Shown here in pieces: positions 1 through 8,632 of a stretch of DNA of 60,411 bases. Where the stretch lies: contig NZ_RQVQ01000022.1 of the NCBI RefSeq assembly GCF_003865405.1, positions 1 through 60,411 on the forward strand, read 5' to 3'. The stretch's first letter is position 1; every line of letters begins with the position of its first letter. The stretch is from Paenimyroides tangerinum. Lineage in GTDB: Bacteria; Bacteroidota; Bacteroidia; Flavobacteriales; Flavobacteriaceae. The translations under genes and the position numbers were made by a program. The notes beneath the pieces are model-generated. The model ran no database searches and had not been told where the DNA came from. It saw nothing but the letters and a program-made list of their open reading frames with translations.

Positions 1-591
1 ATAAAAAAGAAAATGTATTTTAAGATTTTCATAGCTTTTAAATTTATCTTTTTTATTAAAAAAACTTTAATAATAGCTAAAGTAGCTTATAGATAATAGA
101 TTAAGAAATTAAAAATCGCTATCAGTAACGATTTGGTAATGGTTCTAAATTCATTAGAGCTCTTTCAATTTCCTTGTAAATCAGTACACAAAGATATAAA
201 ATTTAGAATAAATTCTATTAATCCGAATTTTCATTTTATCAAGGAAAAATGTCCCCTCCTCAATTACTCTATTTCTATTCCGAAAACCATCATCATTTAT
301 TCATATAATTTCTAAAAACTAACGTTTGTATAGAATTACTATGAGCATAAGTCTTTTACTGACAGAATTATTTATTAAAATATATTCCTCGATTGAGGAA
401 TTGTTGTTTTAAAAACATAATGTTGAAAAGTAATTACAAAGCATTTAAAATCAAATATAATTGTGGTTTAAATTGATTTTGATTAAAATTCAAAATAGTA
501 AAGTTATAAAAAACATATAAATATATCTCCAATTAAGGAAAATAAAATTAAGTTAAGTGTTTGAAATATTATTCACTTAAATGTTTTTATC
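1..591. other. A+T-rich intergenic region upstream of rteC
   Basis: This stretch has no convincing gene. The only open frame (133-315, 60 codons) is rich in I, N, F and S and looks like chance translation of A+T-rich DNA. The region holds an 18-bp palindrome at 384-401 and a TTTTGATTAAAA core at 477-488, which resembles the -33 palindromes found before cargo genes at 23934, 47035 and 49070. It is therefore most likely the regulatory region of rteC. No tRNA or attachment-type repeat was seen. Confidence 0.6.
384..401. promoter_or_regulatory. Palindrome TTCC-N8-GGAA upstream of rteC
   Basis: The sequence reads ATTCCTCGATTGAGGAAT, a perfect 7+7 inverted repeat with a 4-base centre. The same 18-bp frame recurs at 17148, 24144, 28666 and 46962, each time in the gap before a cargo or regulatory gene. 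It is probably an operator for a dimeric regulator. The regulator is unknown. Confidence 0.45.
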
Positions 592-1443
592 ATGGCTAAA
601 TTTATTTACAAAGATGTATTGTCACAGATACAAAAAGAAGAAAGAAAAGTTGCCTTATCTACGGATAACATTATTGAAGAGTGTTATAAAATGATAGGTT
701 ACCTACAAGAATTACTCCGTCAACTAAAGATGGATGTATTAAAACATGGTTTCGCTAAAGAAAATGAAGAAATAGATTTCTTCAAAAGAATCAAACCTCA
801 GATTTTGGGCAAAATTGTATATTACAATAAGGTATCAAGAATTGAAACTACCTGCCCTGTTAGTGATGGTCATCTTTATTTAAACTATTATTCAAACCAA
901 ATGAAAAAGTTGAATAAAGAATTCAAAGACCACATTCTTATATCAGATTTTTATCGGTATTACAAATCAGGTAGAGTTGATAAAGATAATATTTACTTCA
1001 GATTAGGAAATATAAATTTCTATGATGGTCTAAATAGCTTTGTTTTTGAGATTGACACTCATTTTTCTACTTACTATGATTATAAAACTGCAAGAATCAT
1101 AGCAAACGAAAATCTATACTTTTATTTGAATTCAAAAATTTGCAACAATGCACAGGAAGGACCGTCAACTGTAAATCTTATTTTGGATAATAGTGATATT
1201 CACTGGACAGATTCTAAGAGTGCCCTTATTGAATTGATTTATGCATTGTATGCTTCAGCATCAGTTTCAAATGGACGTATTAGTTTAACAAAGTTAAGTG
1301 CAATAGCCCAGGAATTGTTCAATGTGCAACTTGGAGACATTCATCATGCTTTTCACAGAATGAAGGACCGTGCTGGAGATAGAGCTTCATTTCTGAATCA
1401 TCTTAAAAATTCTCTTGAGCAATATATGGATAAAGAATCTTAA
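592..1443 (+). CDS. rteC: RteC-family regulator of conjugative transposon excision
   Basis: This 283-residue protein has the length and overall character of RteC, the DNA-binding activator of the excision operon in CTnDOT-type elements. There is no signal peptide or membrane segment. The C-terminal part (about residues 200-283) is the likely winged-helix DNA-binding region, and the N-terminal part is helical and charged. The start at 592 follows an A+T-rich promoter region without a strong Shine-Dalgarno site, as is usual in Bacteroidota. In CTnDOT, RteC is controlled by the RteA/RteB two-component system; no such pair is in the window, so here it may answer to another signal. It lies just upstream of the two excisionase-like HTH genes and topoisomerase, which fits the classical excision module. 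Family assignment is from recall of sequence features and is fairly sure. Confidence 0.82.
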   Translation: MAKFIYKDVLSQIQKEERKVALSTDNIIEECYKMIGYLQELLRQLKMDVLKHGFAKENEEIDFFKRIKPQILGKIVYYNKVSRIETTCPVSDGHLYLNYYSNQMKKLNKEFKDHILISDFYRYYKSGRVDKDNIYFRLGNINFYDGLNSFVFEIDTHFSTYYDYKTARIIANENLYFYLNSKICNNAQEGPSTVNLILDNSDIHWTDSKSALIELIYALYASASVSNGRISLTKLSAIAQELFNVQLGDIHHAFHRMKDRAGDRASFLNHLKNSLEQYMDKES

Positions 1444-1464
1444 TGAAGTATATCTTACAGAGAT

Positions 1465-1497
1465 AACGGGTGGTTTTGTTTAAATCCACCCGTTTTT
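1465..1497 (+). terminator. Terminator after rteC
   Basis: AACGGGTGG pairs with CCACCCGTT across a 12-base loop and is followed by TTTTTC. It lies 20 bases after the rteC stop codon, so rteC is probably a single-gene transcript. Confidence 0.75.
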
Positions 1498-1708
1498 TCT
1501 TGCCAAGTAGTTAGATATATACTACCAATATCCAAATTATTAAATGAGATAAATACAATCTCAACAACCTCTATATCAATCGATAATTAAAAAGTTAAAA
1601 TTTGTTAAATATTCATTTTTAACATTATTTCTTGCTTGATACTTGGCTTTTCCTTGCACGATTTTTCAAAAAGTACTCTTCAATTTTGCCATGATAAACT
1701 ATTGCAAA

Positions 1709-2062
1709 ATGAAAATAATAACTATCGAAGAGGAAGCATGGAAACAGCTTAATAGCCGTATAGGTGCAATTGCCGAGTATCTGAAAAGATTAGAGAATAC
1801 CAGTCATGATGATTTATGGCTTAACAACCATGAGGTATGCCAATATCTGCATATAAGTGAAAAGACTTTATGGCGTATGCGTACCAAAGGTGAAATAGCT
1901 TATTCAAAAATCTACGGTCAGTATTTCTACACTATTGGAGCTATAAAGGATATGCTCAATGCCAATGCTATACAAAGCAGCAATGAATATGTTGAGGAGC
2001 TTATGGCAAAAGGAAAAAGCTATATCGAGAAAGGCAGAAAACTAAAGGCAGATAAAAGATAG
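1709..2062 (+). CDS. Small excisionase-like helix-turn-helix protein
   Basis: This is a 117-residue protein when started at the ATG at 1709. The open frame extends back to 1643, but the extra 22 residues are not typical of the family, and 1709 begins the usual acidic helical N-terminus. Residues about 40-90 form an HTH_17/MerR-like winged helix, with the pattern WLNNHEVCQYL, then SEKTLWRMRTKG, then a Y-rich wing. In CTnDOT-type elements such proteins (Xis2c/Xis2d type) assist excision and activate tra genes. It lies directly before a second gene of the same family at 2088. A matching pair occurs at the other end of the element (52059 and 52351). The functional role is inferred from family and position. 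Confidence 0.75.
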   Translation: MKIITIEEEAWKQLNSRIGAIAEYLKRLENTSHDDLWLNNHEVCQYLHISEKTLWRMRTKGEIAYSKIYGQYFYTIGAIKDMLNANAIQSSNEYVEELMAKGKSYIEKGRKLKADKR

Positions 2063-2087
2063 GTATAAACCCTTAAAGAATATCCCT

Positions 2088-2369
2088 ATGAATATTGATA
2101 GAATGGAATTTTTGGCGTGGATGGAACGCATTATGGATCGCTTTGATATGCTTAGCGAACACATTGATGACCTTCAAAAACAACGCAACAGCATTGATGG
2201 AGAGGAATTACTCGATAATCAGGATTTAATGCAGATGCTTAAAATAAGTAATCGCTCCCTCCAACGTTACCGTACAATTGGCAAACTACGCTATTATACT
2301 ATCAGCGGTAAATTGTATTACAAATTATCCGATGTACATCAATTCATTAGAGAAAGTTTTACTAAATGA
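2088..2369 (+). CDS. Small excisionase-like helix-turn-helix protein
   Basis: This 93-residue protein has a short N-terminal coiled helix (residues 1-35) and then an HTH_17-type domain. The domain runs from LLDNQDLMQML through SNRSLQRYRTIGKL to the wing SGKLYYKLSDV. It follows the paralogue at 1709 with a 25-base gap, so both are probably co-transcribed. The 10-bp-phased GCC repeat begins immediately after its stop codon, so the next operon has its own control region. Its role as recombination directionality factor or transcription activator is inferred from homologous conjugative transposons; no integrase is in view. Confidence 0.75.
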   Translation: MNIDRMEFLAWMERIMDRFDMLSEHIDDLQKQRNSIDGEELLDNQDLMQMLKISNRSLQRYRTIGKLRYYTISGKLYYKLSDVHQFIRESFTK

Positions 2370-2370
2370 A

Positions 2371-2410
2371 CGCCAATGAACGCCAAATGCTGCCTTTGAC
2401 GGCCACTTGA
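2371..2410 (+). promoter_or_regulatory. 10-bp-phased xGCC repeat, copy 1
   Basis: Four consecutive 10-base units each begin xGCC, with GCC at 2372, 2382, 2392 and 2402. The same arrangement recurs at 8092, 30778, 37231 and 51963 on the plus strand and at 26484 on the minus strand, always before a core operon in the direction of transcription. Here the next start codon is at 2468 and a TACTTTCG box close to the TAnnTTTG consensus lies at 2434-2441. It is probably a helically phased activator site. Confidence 0.6.
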
Positions 2411-2467
2411 TGCAAAGCAGCCAATACTTCTTTTACTTTCGGCACTGAACTTCAAAATATTAAAGAA

Positions 2468-3952
2468 ATGAGTGAGCAAACAATAGACAAACAGAACGTT
2501 CCGGAACAATTATCGGACATACTGCTGGTACTGGATAAAGAGAAAAAGAAAATCCAGGCTGTAAAGAGCATCGATGAAAATGGAAAAATGGTAACCGTTG
2601 ATCCTGACAAAAAGAATCAAAGTCAATTTATGCATGTAGACAAAAGTGGCGATTTCTTTTCCAACTTCTTTTCCAATTTTCTCAGCCAGTTAAAGAACCC
2701 TACAAACTTCTCCTTTTTCAAAGTTCCTGCACCTATCGCTATTGATATGGCAAATGAAATGCAGAAGCAGGTAGATAAGCCAACTCACGAAGGTGAAAAA
2801 GTAATGAAGGAACATGAGGTGAAAACAGAAACGAAACAGGATAGTAAACAAGAAAATCAAAATAATATGGAAACAACATCACAAACAACACCGGAAACAA
2901 GCGAATACCGCTTTAAGCCGGAACAGATCGATTGGGAAACCATGAACAATCTTGGATTAGGCAAAGAACGCCTTGAAAAAATGAACCTTTTAGATCCTTT
3001 ATTAAAGGGTTATAAAACCAACGAACTGGTTCCTGTAAGCGTGAACCTTGATGGTGCTATTGTTCGTACGGATGCTCGTTTATCCTTACAAACAAATCAG
3101 GAAGGAAAAGTAGTAGCGGCAGTACACGGTATCCGTAAAGAACCCAACTTAAACTTTGAATTTTTCGGGCATAAGTTTACCGATGAAGACAAGAAAAACC
3201 TTCTCGACAGCGGAAATATGGGACGTGTGGTTGATCTCAAAAATACCAAAACAGGAGAAATGATGCCCTCCATTATCAGTGTAGACAGGCTGACTAATGA
3301 ATTGGTTGCTCTACGTACAGATTTTATAAAAATTCCAGATGAAATCAAAGGAGTAAAATTGGATGATGCCCAGAAGCAAACGCTGATGGAAGGAAAACCA
3401 CTTCAGTTGGAAGGAATGATTTCTAAAAAAGGAACTGAGTTTGACGCAACGGTACAGTTCAATGCGGACAAACGCTATGTAGAGTTTATGTTTGACAGAA
3501 GCAATACCAATCAACAAGCCCAAGGAAATAAACAAACAGAGGGCACTCAGCAATCACAATCTAAAGAGCAAGGTCAATCACAGGAAGCTCCGAAATCATT
3601 CAGAGGTAAAGAGCTGGACAATGAGCAATACAACAAATTCAAAGACGGTCAAACGATTTATATCAGTGGCTTAGTTGATAAAAAAGGTAAGGAATATAAC
3701 GGTTATATCACTTATAATAAGGAAAGCGGAAAAACAGGCTTTGAATTTCCTAACCAGTATAAAGAACGTACACAACCTACCGAAGCCCATAAAACACAAA
3801 CTGCGGTTAATTCTGAAGGTAAAACCAATGAAGCGACCAAAAACCTTAAAGAACCTTTGCAAAAAGGACAGCAAACACCGAAGGACAAAAAACAGCAGGA
3901 ACAACAGGAGAAACCAAAAGCTCCTGCAAAATCCAAAGCAAGAAAAATGTAA
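2468..3952 (+). CDS. DUF4099/DUF3945 conjugative-element protein
   Basis: This is a 494-residue cytosolic protein of the type always found before topoisomerase III in Bacteroidota conjugative elements. The N-terminus (1-70) is charged. The middle (about 150-350) holds two repeats of a motif resembling GMISKKGTEFDATVQFN and is the DUF3945 region. A further related unit (LVDKKGKEYNGYITYN) lies near residue 405. The C-terminus from about 430 is low-complexity, rich in K, Q, E and P, and probably disordered. No catalytic motif was found. Its gene ends 6 bases before topB, so the two are co-transcribed, and a role in DNA processing or excision beside the topoisomerase is plausible but unproven. 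Confidence 0.75.
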   Translation: MSEQTIDKQNVPEQLSDILLVLDKEKKKIQAVKSIDENGKMVTVDPDKKNQSQFMHVDKSGDFFSNFFSNFLSQLKNPTNFSFFKVPAPIAIDMANEMQKQVDKPTHEGEKVMKEHEVKTETKQDSKQENQNNMETTSQTTPETSEYRFKPEQIDWETMNNLGLGKERLEKMNLLDPLLKGYKTNELVPVSVNLDGAIVRTDARLSLQTNQEGKVVAAVHGIRKEPNLNFEFFGHKFTDEDKKNLLDSGNMGRVVDLKNTKTGEMMPSIISVDRLTNELVALRTDFIKIPDEIKGVKLDDAQKQTLMEGKPLQLEGMISKKGTEFDATVQFNADKRYVEFMFDRSNTNQQAQGNKQTEGTQQSQSKEQGQSQEAPKSFRGKELDNEQYNKFKDGQTIYISGLVDKKGKEYNGYITYNKESGKTGFEFPNQYKERTQPTEAHKTQTAVNSEGKTNEATKNLKEPLQKGQQTPKDKKQQEQQEKPKAPAKSKARKM

Positions 3953-3958
3953 ACAAAT

Positions 3959-6043
3959 ATGAAGACAATCATTGCAGAAAAACCTAGTGTAGCAAGAGAA
4001 ATAGCCAGCCTGTTAGGAGCATCCGATAAAAAGGACGGTTACCTGACGGGCAACGGCTATTTTGTTACATGGGCATTCGGTCATTTAATCGGATTAGGAA
4101 TGCCCGAAGATTATGGAATCTCAGGATTTCAAAAAGAAACTTTGCCTATATTGCCCAATCCATTTATACTAACCGTTCGTAAAGTCAAAAAAGACAAAAG
4201 CTATACCGCCGATACAGGAGCATTAAAACAATTGAAAATTATTGAGCAGCTTTTTAATAAGAGCGATAGCATTATTGTAGCTACCGATGCAGGTCGTGAA
4301 GGCGAACTCATATTTCGCTATATCTATGAATATTTCAAATCCAATAAACCTTTTGAAAGACTTTGGATAAGTTCTCTTACCGAAAAAGCCATCAAACAAG
4401 GCTTTGATAATCTGAAATCCGGAAAAGAATTTGATGGATTGTATCAGGCAGCACAAGGCAGAAGCCGTGCCGATTGGCTTGTAGGCATCAATGCTACACA
4501 AGCACTTTCTATCGCTGCTGGGAATGGTATCTATTCTCTTGGTAGAGTACAAACACCAACACTGGCTTTGATATGTAAACGTTACTTGGAAAACAAAAAT
4601 TTCTCGGTAAAGAAATACTGGCAGATACAGCTATTGCACCACAAAGAGCTGATAGATTTTAAAAGCCTTTCTCAAACCAAATGGGAAGATCAAACATTAG
4701 CCAATGAAACGTTGAAATCCATTCTACGAAGCAATTCGGCTATTGTTACTTCGGTAGAAACCAAAAGTATTACAGAGCAACCACCTTTATTATTTGACCT
4801 TACGGGATTACAAAAAGAAGCCAACAAAAAGTTGAGCCTGTCAGCTGAAGAAACGCTTAATATTGCTCAAAGCCTTTACGAAAAGAAGTTTATTACCTAT
4901 CCACGTACAGGAAGCAAATACATTCCTGAAGATATGTGGGCAGAAATCCCCAACCTTGTGAGATCCTTGCTAGACAGGGAAACTTGCAAACAAGCTGTAA
5001 CCAAAATGAAATGGGGACGTTTCAATAAGCGTATCGTAAATGATTTGCGTGTAACTGATCATCACGGGTTACTAATTACAGACAAAACACCATCTGCATT
5101 AAATGTAAAGGAAAATGCAATTTATGATATGATTGCCTTTCGCTTGCTTGAAGCCCTTTCCGGGGCCTGTATCAAAGAGATTACCGATGTTGCTTTACAG
5201 GTAACCCATTATGATTTCACTACAAAAGGCTGTAAGATTATTGAAGCTGGATGGAGAGCCATTAGAGGTAGTTTTTCTGATGAAGATACCGAAGCCATTC
5301 AAGACTTACCCGAACTGAAAAATGGCGATGAACTTAAAATAAATGATGCTACAGTTCTTGAAAAGAAAACCAAACCGCCAGTACTTTATACCGAAGCGGG
5401 ACTTCTATCAGCTATGGAAAGTGCCGGAAAAGAAATCGAAAAAGAAGATGAACGGAAAGCTTTACAACATATAGGTATCGGTACTCCGGCTACCAGAGCA
5501 GCCATCATCGAAACATTGTTTACCCGTAATTATATCCAAAGAGATAAAAAATCATTAATCCCAACCGAAAAAGGGTTACAGGTCTATGAATTGGTTAAAG
5601 ACCGAAAAATTTCCGATGTAGCAATGACTGCCGAATGGGAACTGGCATTGCAGAAAATAGAAAATAACGAAACCGATGCAAGTGCGTTTCAAAAGGAAAT
5701 GGAAACTTATGCTTCCACTATTACCGATGAATTATTGCAAACTTCCATTGCTCAAAACAACCTGCCTAAACTGGTTTGTCCGAAATGCAAAAGCCAGCAA
5801 CTCATTATCCGTGATAAGATTGTCAAATGCCCAGATGAGAATTGTGATTGGGTACAGTTTCGTAATGTATGTAGTGTGCAAATCGGTATAGGCGATATTG
5901 AAAAACTTGTCAATAATGGAAAAACTTCCCTTATCAAAGGAATGAAAAGCAAAGCCGGAAAGAAATTCGATGCCTATATCGTGTTGGATGAGGATTGCAA
6001 AACCTCCTTTGAATTTGAAAAGAATAAATCTAAACGGAAATAA
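3959..6043 (+). CDS. topB: Type IA DNA topoisomerase III
   Basis: This 694-residue enzyme relaxes or decatenates DNA through a transient 5' phosphotyrosine. The N-terminal Toprim domain begins KTIIAEKPSVAREIA and carries the metal-binding stretch DAGREGE near residue 110. The active-site tyrosine lies in FITYPRTGS near residue 314. A four-cysteine zinc finger (CPKC...CPDENC) sits at about 607-625. The length matches conjugative-transposon TopB rather than chromosomal TopA. It lies 6 bases after the DUF3945 gene and its stop codon overlaps the ATG of the next gene by one base. In CTnDOT the homologous exc gene lies in the excision operon although its activity is not essential in the laboratory. 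Identification is firm. Confidence 0.93.
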   Translation: MKTIIAEKPSVAREIASLLGASDKKDGYLTGNGYFVTWAFGHLIGLGMPEDYGISGFQKETLPILPNPFILTVRKVKKDKSYTADTGALKQLKIIEQLFNKSDSIIVATDAGREGELIFRYIYEYFKSNKPFERLWISSLTEKAIKQGFDNLKSGKEFDGLYQAAQGRSRADWLVGINATQALSIAAGNGIYSLGRVQTPTLALICKRYLENKNFSVKKYWQIQLLHHKELIDFKSLSQTKWEDQTLANETLKSILRSNSAIVTSVETKSITEQPPLLFDLTGLQKEANKKLSLSAEETLNIAQSLYEKKFITYPRTGSKYIPEDMWAEIPNLVRSLLDRETCKQAVTKMKWGRFNKRIVNDLRVTDHHGLLITDKTPSALNVKENAIYDMIAFRLLEALSGACIKEITDVALQVTHYDFTTKGCKIIEAGWRAIRGSFSDEDTEAIQDLPELKNGDELKINDATVLEKKTKPPVLYTEAGLLSAMESAGKEIEKEDERKALQHIGIGTPATRAAIIETLFTRNYIQRDKKSLIPTEKGLQVYELVKDRKISDVAMTAEWELALQKIENNETDASAFQKEMETYASTITDELLQTSIAQNNLPKLVCPKCKSQQLIIRDKIVKCPDENCDWVQFRNVCSVQIGIGDIEKLVNNGKTSLIKGMKSKAGKKFDAYIVLDEDCKTSFEFEKNKSKRK

Positions 6044-6921
6044 TGGAAAATAGTATCATTCCACAAAAAGATATAGAAAACAGAATTTACAGCATCAGAG
6101 GAAAACAAGTAATGCTGGATACCGATCTCGCTAATATCTATCAGGTTGAAACAAAGGTTTTCAACCAAGCAATAAAGCGTAATGCAGAACGTTTTCCCAA
6201 AAATTTCTGCTTTCAGCTCACTTCCGAAGAATGGGAAGTTTTAAGGTCACAAATTGTGACCTTAAATACAGGAAGAGGTCAGCACCGAAAATACTTACCC
6301 TTTGTATTTACGGAACAAGGAATAGCAATGCTTTCAGGTGTACTAAAAAGTACCGTTGCTATTAGAGTGAGTATTGAAATAATGAATGCTTTCGTAGAAA
6401 TGCGAAAAATGCTAATCAGTAATGCTGCTTTATTTCATCGCCTGGATAAAATAGAACTAAGGCAATTAGAATCTGACCAAAAATTTGAAGAAATCTTTAA
6501 GGCTTTGGAAAGCGACAAGCTTCACAGCGAAAAAGGTGTTTTCTACAACGGGCAGGTTTTTGATGCTTATACCTTTGTTTCCGATATTATCCGACGTGCT
6601 AAAAGTTCCATTATTCTTTTGGATAATTATGTGGACGATACGGTACTTACTTTATTAGGCAAACGTAGTGATAATGTTACTGCAACAATTTACACCAAAA
6701 ATATCAGTAACCAGTTAAGGCTTGATTTGCAACGTTACAATAGTCAATATCTACCTATCGAAGTGGAAATTTTCTCCAATGCACACGACCGCTTTTTAAT
6801 TATTGATGATACCGAACTTTATCATATCGGGGCATCACTCAAAGACCTTGGCAAAAAATGGTTTGCCTTTTCGAGAATGGATATTGAAGTAGCCAGAATG
6901 CTTCAACTTTTAAATCCATAA
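6043..6921 (+). CDS. ORF6N-domain DNA-binding protein with phospholipase-D-like C-terminus
   Basis: This 292-residue protein starts inside the topB stop codon (TAATG), so translation is likely coupled. Residues about 8-95 match the ORF6N domain of phage and mobile-element proteins: an RGKQVMLDTDLA segment, then NAERFPKNFCFQLT, then a TEQGIAML segment. The linker at about 120-155 is helical. The C-terminal part (about 165-290) looks like one half of a phospholipase-D-like fold, with DNYVDDTVLTLL and HDRFLIID near residue 247, an HxR variant of the HKD motif. Such half-sites act in nucleases as dimers. Function is unknown; it may be a regulator or nuclease of the element. The ORF6N call is firm and the PLD-like call is moderate. 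Confidence 0.75.
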   Translation: MENSIIPQKDIENRIYSIRGKQVMLDTDLANIYQVETKVFNQAIKRNAERFPKNFCFQLTSEEWEVLRSQIVTLNTGRGQHRKYLPFVFTEQGIAMLSGVLKSTVAIRVSIEIMNAFVEMRKMLISNAALFHRLDKIELRQLESDQKFEEIFKALESDKLHSEKGVFYNGQVFDAYTFVSDIIRRAKSSIILLDNYVDDTVLTLLGKRSDNVTATIYTKNISNQLRLDLQRYNSQYLPIEVEIFSNAHDRFLIIDDTELYHIGASLKDLGKKWFAFSRMDIEVARMLQLLNP

Positions 6922-6926
6922 CAAAT

Positions 6927-6949
6927 AACCCTCCGAAATTTGGAGGGTT
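6927..6949. terminator. Terminator between the topB operon and the H1-like gene
   Basis: AACCCTCC and GGAGGGTT form an 8-bp stem around a GAAATTT loop just after the ORF6N gene. The minus-strand gene at 6957 also ends here, so the hairpin may serve both directions. Confidence 0.7.
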
Positions 6950-6956
6950 TATTGTT

Positions 6957-7133
6957 TTAAGCTTTTGATGCTTCTAAAGACGCCTTTCTAAATTCTTTCA
7001 ATAGCTTTTCAAGCTCCAAAGATGATTTTCTTGCTCTTGTACCTGCGGCTTTGTTTCCTTTTTCTGCCTGTAATTCTGCATCAGCTTTTAATGCTTCAAA
7101 GCTTGTACTGATTTTTTCGATTAGTTCTTTCAT
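6957..7133 (-). CDS. Histone H1-like small DNA-binding protein
   Basis: This 58-residue gene was read directly from the complementary strand. It begins MKELIEKISTSFEALKADAE, continues with a basic patch KGNKAAGTRARKSSLELEK and ends KEFRKASLEASKA. The pattern is that of the short Hc1/H1-like proteins common in Bacteroidota, which bind and compact DNA. It is a single gene convergent with the topB operon. Its place on a conjugative element suggests a nucleoid-associated factor carried with the transferred DNA. The start codon is the only ATG in frame near the beginning. The identification rests on recognising the KGNKAAGTRARK core. Confidence 0.75.
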   Translation of the reverse strand: MKELIEKISTSFEALKADAELQAEKGNKAAGTRARKSSLELEKLLKEFRKASLEASKA

Positions 7134-7217
7134 TATGATAATGGATTAAAATTTGACAATACAAAAATAGAGAATTAATTCAATTCGGTTATTCACCCGT
7201 GGATTGGTTTTCATTGC

Positions 7218-8030
7218 TTATTGGTTCAAAGTCCAAACGATTGCTTTTTCTTTCGTTGCCCTGAAAATGGTATTATGCTTTTCTTGGGGTTCGTCAGAAT
7301 AATTCCATTTGATATTTGGATAATTTTATGTTTTAAAAATGCTGGCTAACTCTTTCGTATAAGGCGAAACATCCTCTGCGTTCGAGCCTGCAAACCAAAT
7401 TCGTTTTCCCGTAGTAGGAAATTTTGTTAAATTCTCTTTTGCTGTTCTTACCAAATAATGATTGTTCCACCAAAGTGAAGGGTCAAATGCGATATAGTTA
7501 TCAAACATTTCAGGAGTAAGGAAGAAAGTTTCCATTACAAAAAGCCCTGAAGCAGATTCGCCAATGATACTTTTTTCGCTTGTAGTTCTGTATTTTTTGT
7601 TGATTTCGGGAAAAAGTTCATCTTTTATAAATGCTCTGAATTTTTCCGAACCTCCCACAATTGGGGCAATTTCTTTGTTTTTTTCCACTTCGGTATAACC
7701 TGTCAGATCTCTTCTTCTCTGGGTGTTCTCAATGCCTACAAGAATAAGTGGTTTTATTTTTTTCTCCTTAATAAGTTCAGCCAGTGTGTTGGCTATGTGC
7801 GGAAAATCTTCTTTAATTCCACCGTCAGCCATATACATAACCGGTAAAGAGTCGGAGGTTGTTTTGTAATCTTCAGGTGTCCATATATTGATGGTTCGTT
7901 CCTCGCCAATTTGTTGGGATTGAATTTTAAAAGTTTCGTGTTCCGGAATCGGGTCGTTTGGCTGTGAAGCATTAGAACAGCTTGTCAGAAAAAGAATTGC
8001 TGACAAGAAAGCGAAATAAATGTTTTTCAT
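7218..8030 (-). pseudogene. Putative esterase lipoprotein, interrupted by an in-frame stop
   Basis: The protein starts MKNIYFAFLSAILFLTSC, a lipoprotein signal with Cys18. It then has an alpha/beta-hydrolase fold of the Fes/IroE-like esterase family with the nucleophile in GESASG (Ser159). The frame closes after 234 residues at a TAA (7326-7328). The same frame continues for 35 more codons to a second TAA at 7218. That extension reads NYPNIKWNYSDEP, then QEKHNTIFRATKEKA, which looks like the true C-terminus of the family and contains the likely catalytic histidine. A single base change (for instance AAA to TAA) would explain the break. The product is probably inactive unless the stop is read through. 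The gene stands alone on the minus strand. Confidence 0.75.
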
Positions 8031-8091
8031 ATTTTTTGAAATTTGCTTTAGTAAAAATACAAATTAAATCCCTCGTTATTTAACTTCTTTA

Positions 8092-8131
8092 CGCCAAATC
8101 CTGCCTCTTAACGCCAAACACTACCACTTTT
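8092..8131 (+). promoter_or_regulatory. 10-bp-phased xGCC repeat, copy 2
   Basis: GCC occurs at 8093, 8103 and 8113 and a degenerate ACC at 8123, each 10 bases apart. A TAATTTTA box close to the Bacteroidota -7 consensus lies at 8155-8162 and the DUF1896 gene starts at 8195. It is the same element as at 2371 and is placed at the same distance from the gene. Confidence 0.6.
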
Positions 8132-8194
8132 TTAGAAGCACTTATCTGTTGCTATAATTTTAGGTTTTCATCAAAATTCTAAACAAAATATAGC

Positions 8195-8632
8195 ATGGAT
8201 ACACAGCAAAAAGACCTTTCGTATTTTAAGTTACGACTACAGGAATTATTAAATACCAGTTTTCCCGAAAAAGCCTTTGACACAAAATTTATAGACCAGC
8301 GTTCCTCATGGGCTGCCAATGCTTATGAGGGTGCTTTTCAATCAGGAAACTCCATTGAGCAATGTAATGAAATAGCCAATTACATACTTTTTGAAGGCTT
8401 GCACTTCTCCAAGTTTGACACCATATTTCAGGTGGTTTGTAATGAGTTCGATACCATCATGGCAGATGAAGAGTTGCGACCATTTGCCCTGAAAATGTTT
8501 TCTGTCTGTGAACCCGTTTTCAAAAACTATCAACTAACCGATGATTTCGCTTATAACACAGAGTACGACCTGCTCTATACCGAAATAACAGGAACCATCG
8601 CAATATGGATTGAGGAAAATGGGCTTCAGTAA
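8195..8632 (+). CDS. DUF1896 family protein
   Basis: This 145-residue acidic cytosolic protein belongs to the family that regularly precedes the large methylase-helicase gene in Bacteroidota conjugative transposons. It is mostly helical with a conserved-looking N-terminal part ([20 protein letters not shown]). No catalytic motif or membrane segment is visible. Its end overlaps the start of the methylase-helicase gene by 23 bases, so the two are translated from one transcript. A role as partner or regulator of the large enzyme is plausible from the fixed gene order. The family call is from recall and moderately sure. Confidence 0.7.
   Translation: MDTQQKDLSYFKLRLQELLNTSFPEKAFDTKFIDQRSSWAANAYEGAFQSGNSIEQCNEIANYILFEGLHFSKFDTIFQVVCNEFDTIMADEELRPFALKMFSVCEPVFKNYQLTDDFAYNTEYDLLYTEITGTIAIWIEENGLQ

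Noticed and set aside
133..315. Open frame of 60 codons before rteC
   Set aside because: It is low in complexity (I, N, F, S, K), lies in A+T-rich regulatory DNA and shows no family feature or promoter position.
1643..1708. Longer start of the first HTH gene
   Set aside because: The added residues (AFPCTIFQKVLFNFA) do not fit the family and the ATG at 1709 gives the usual N-terminus.
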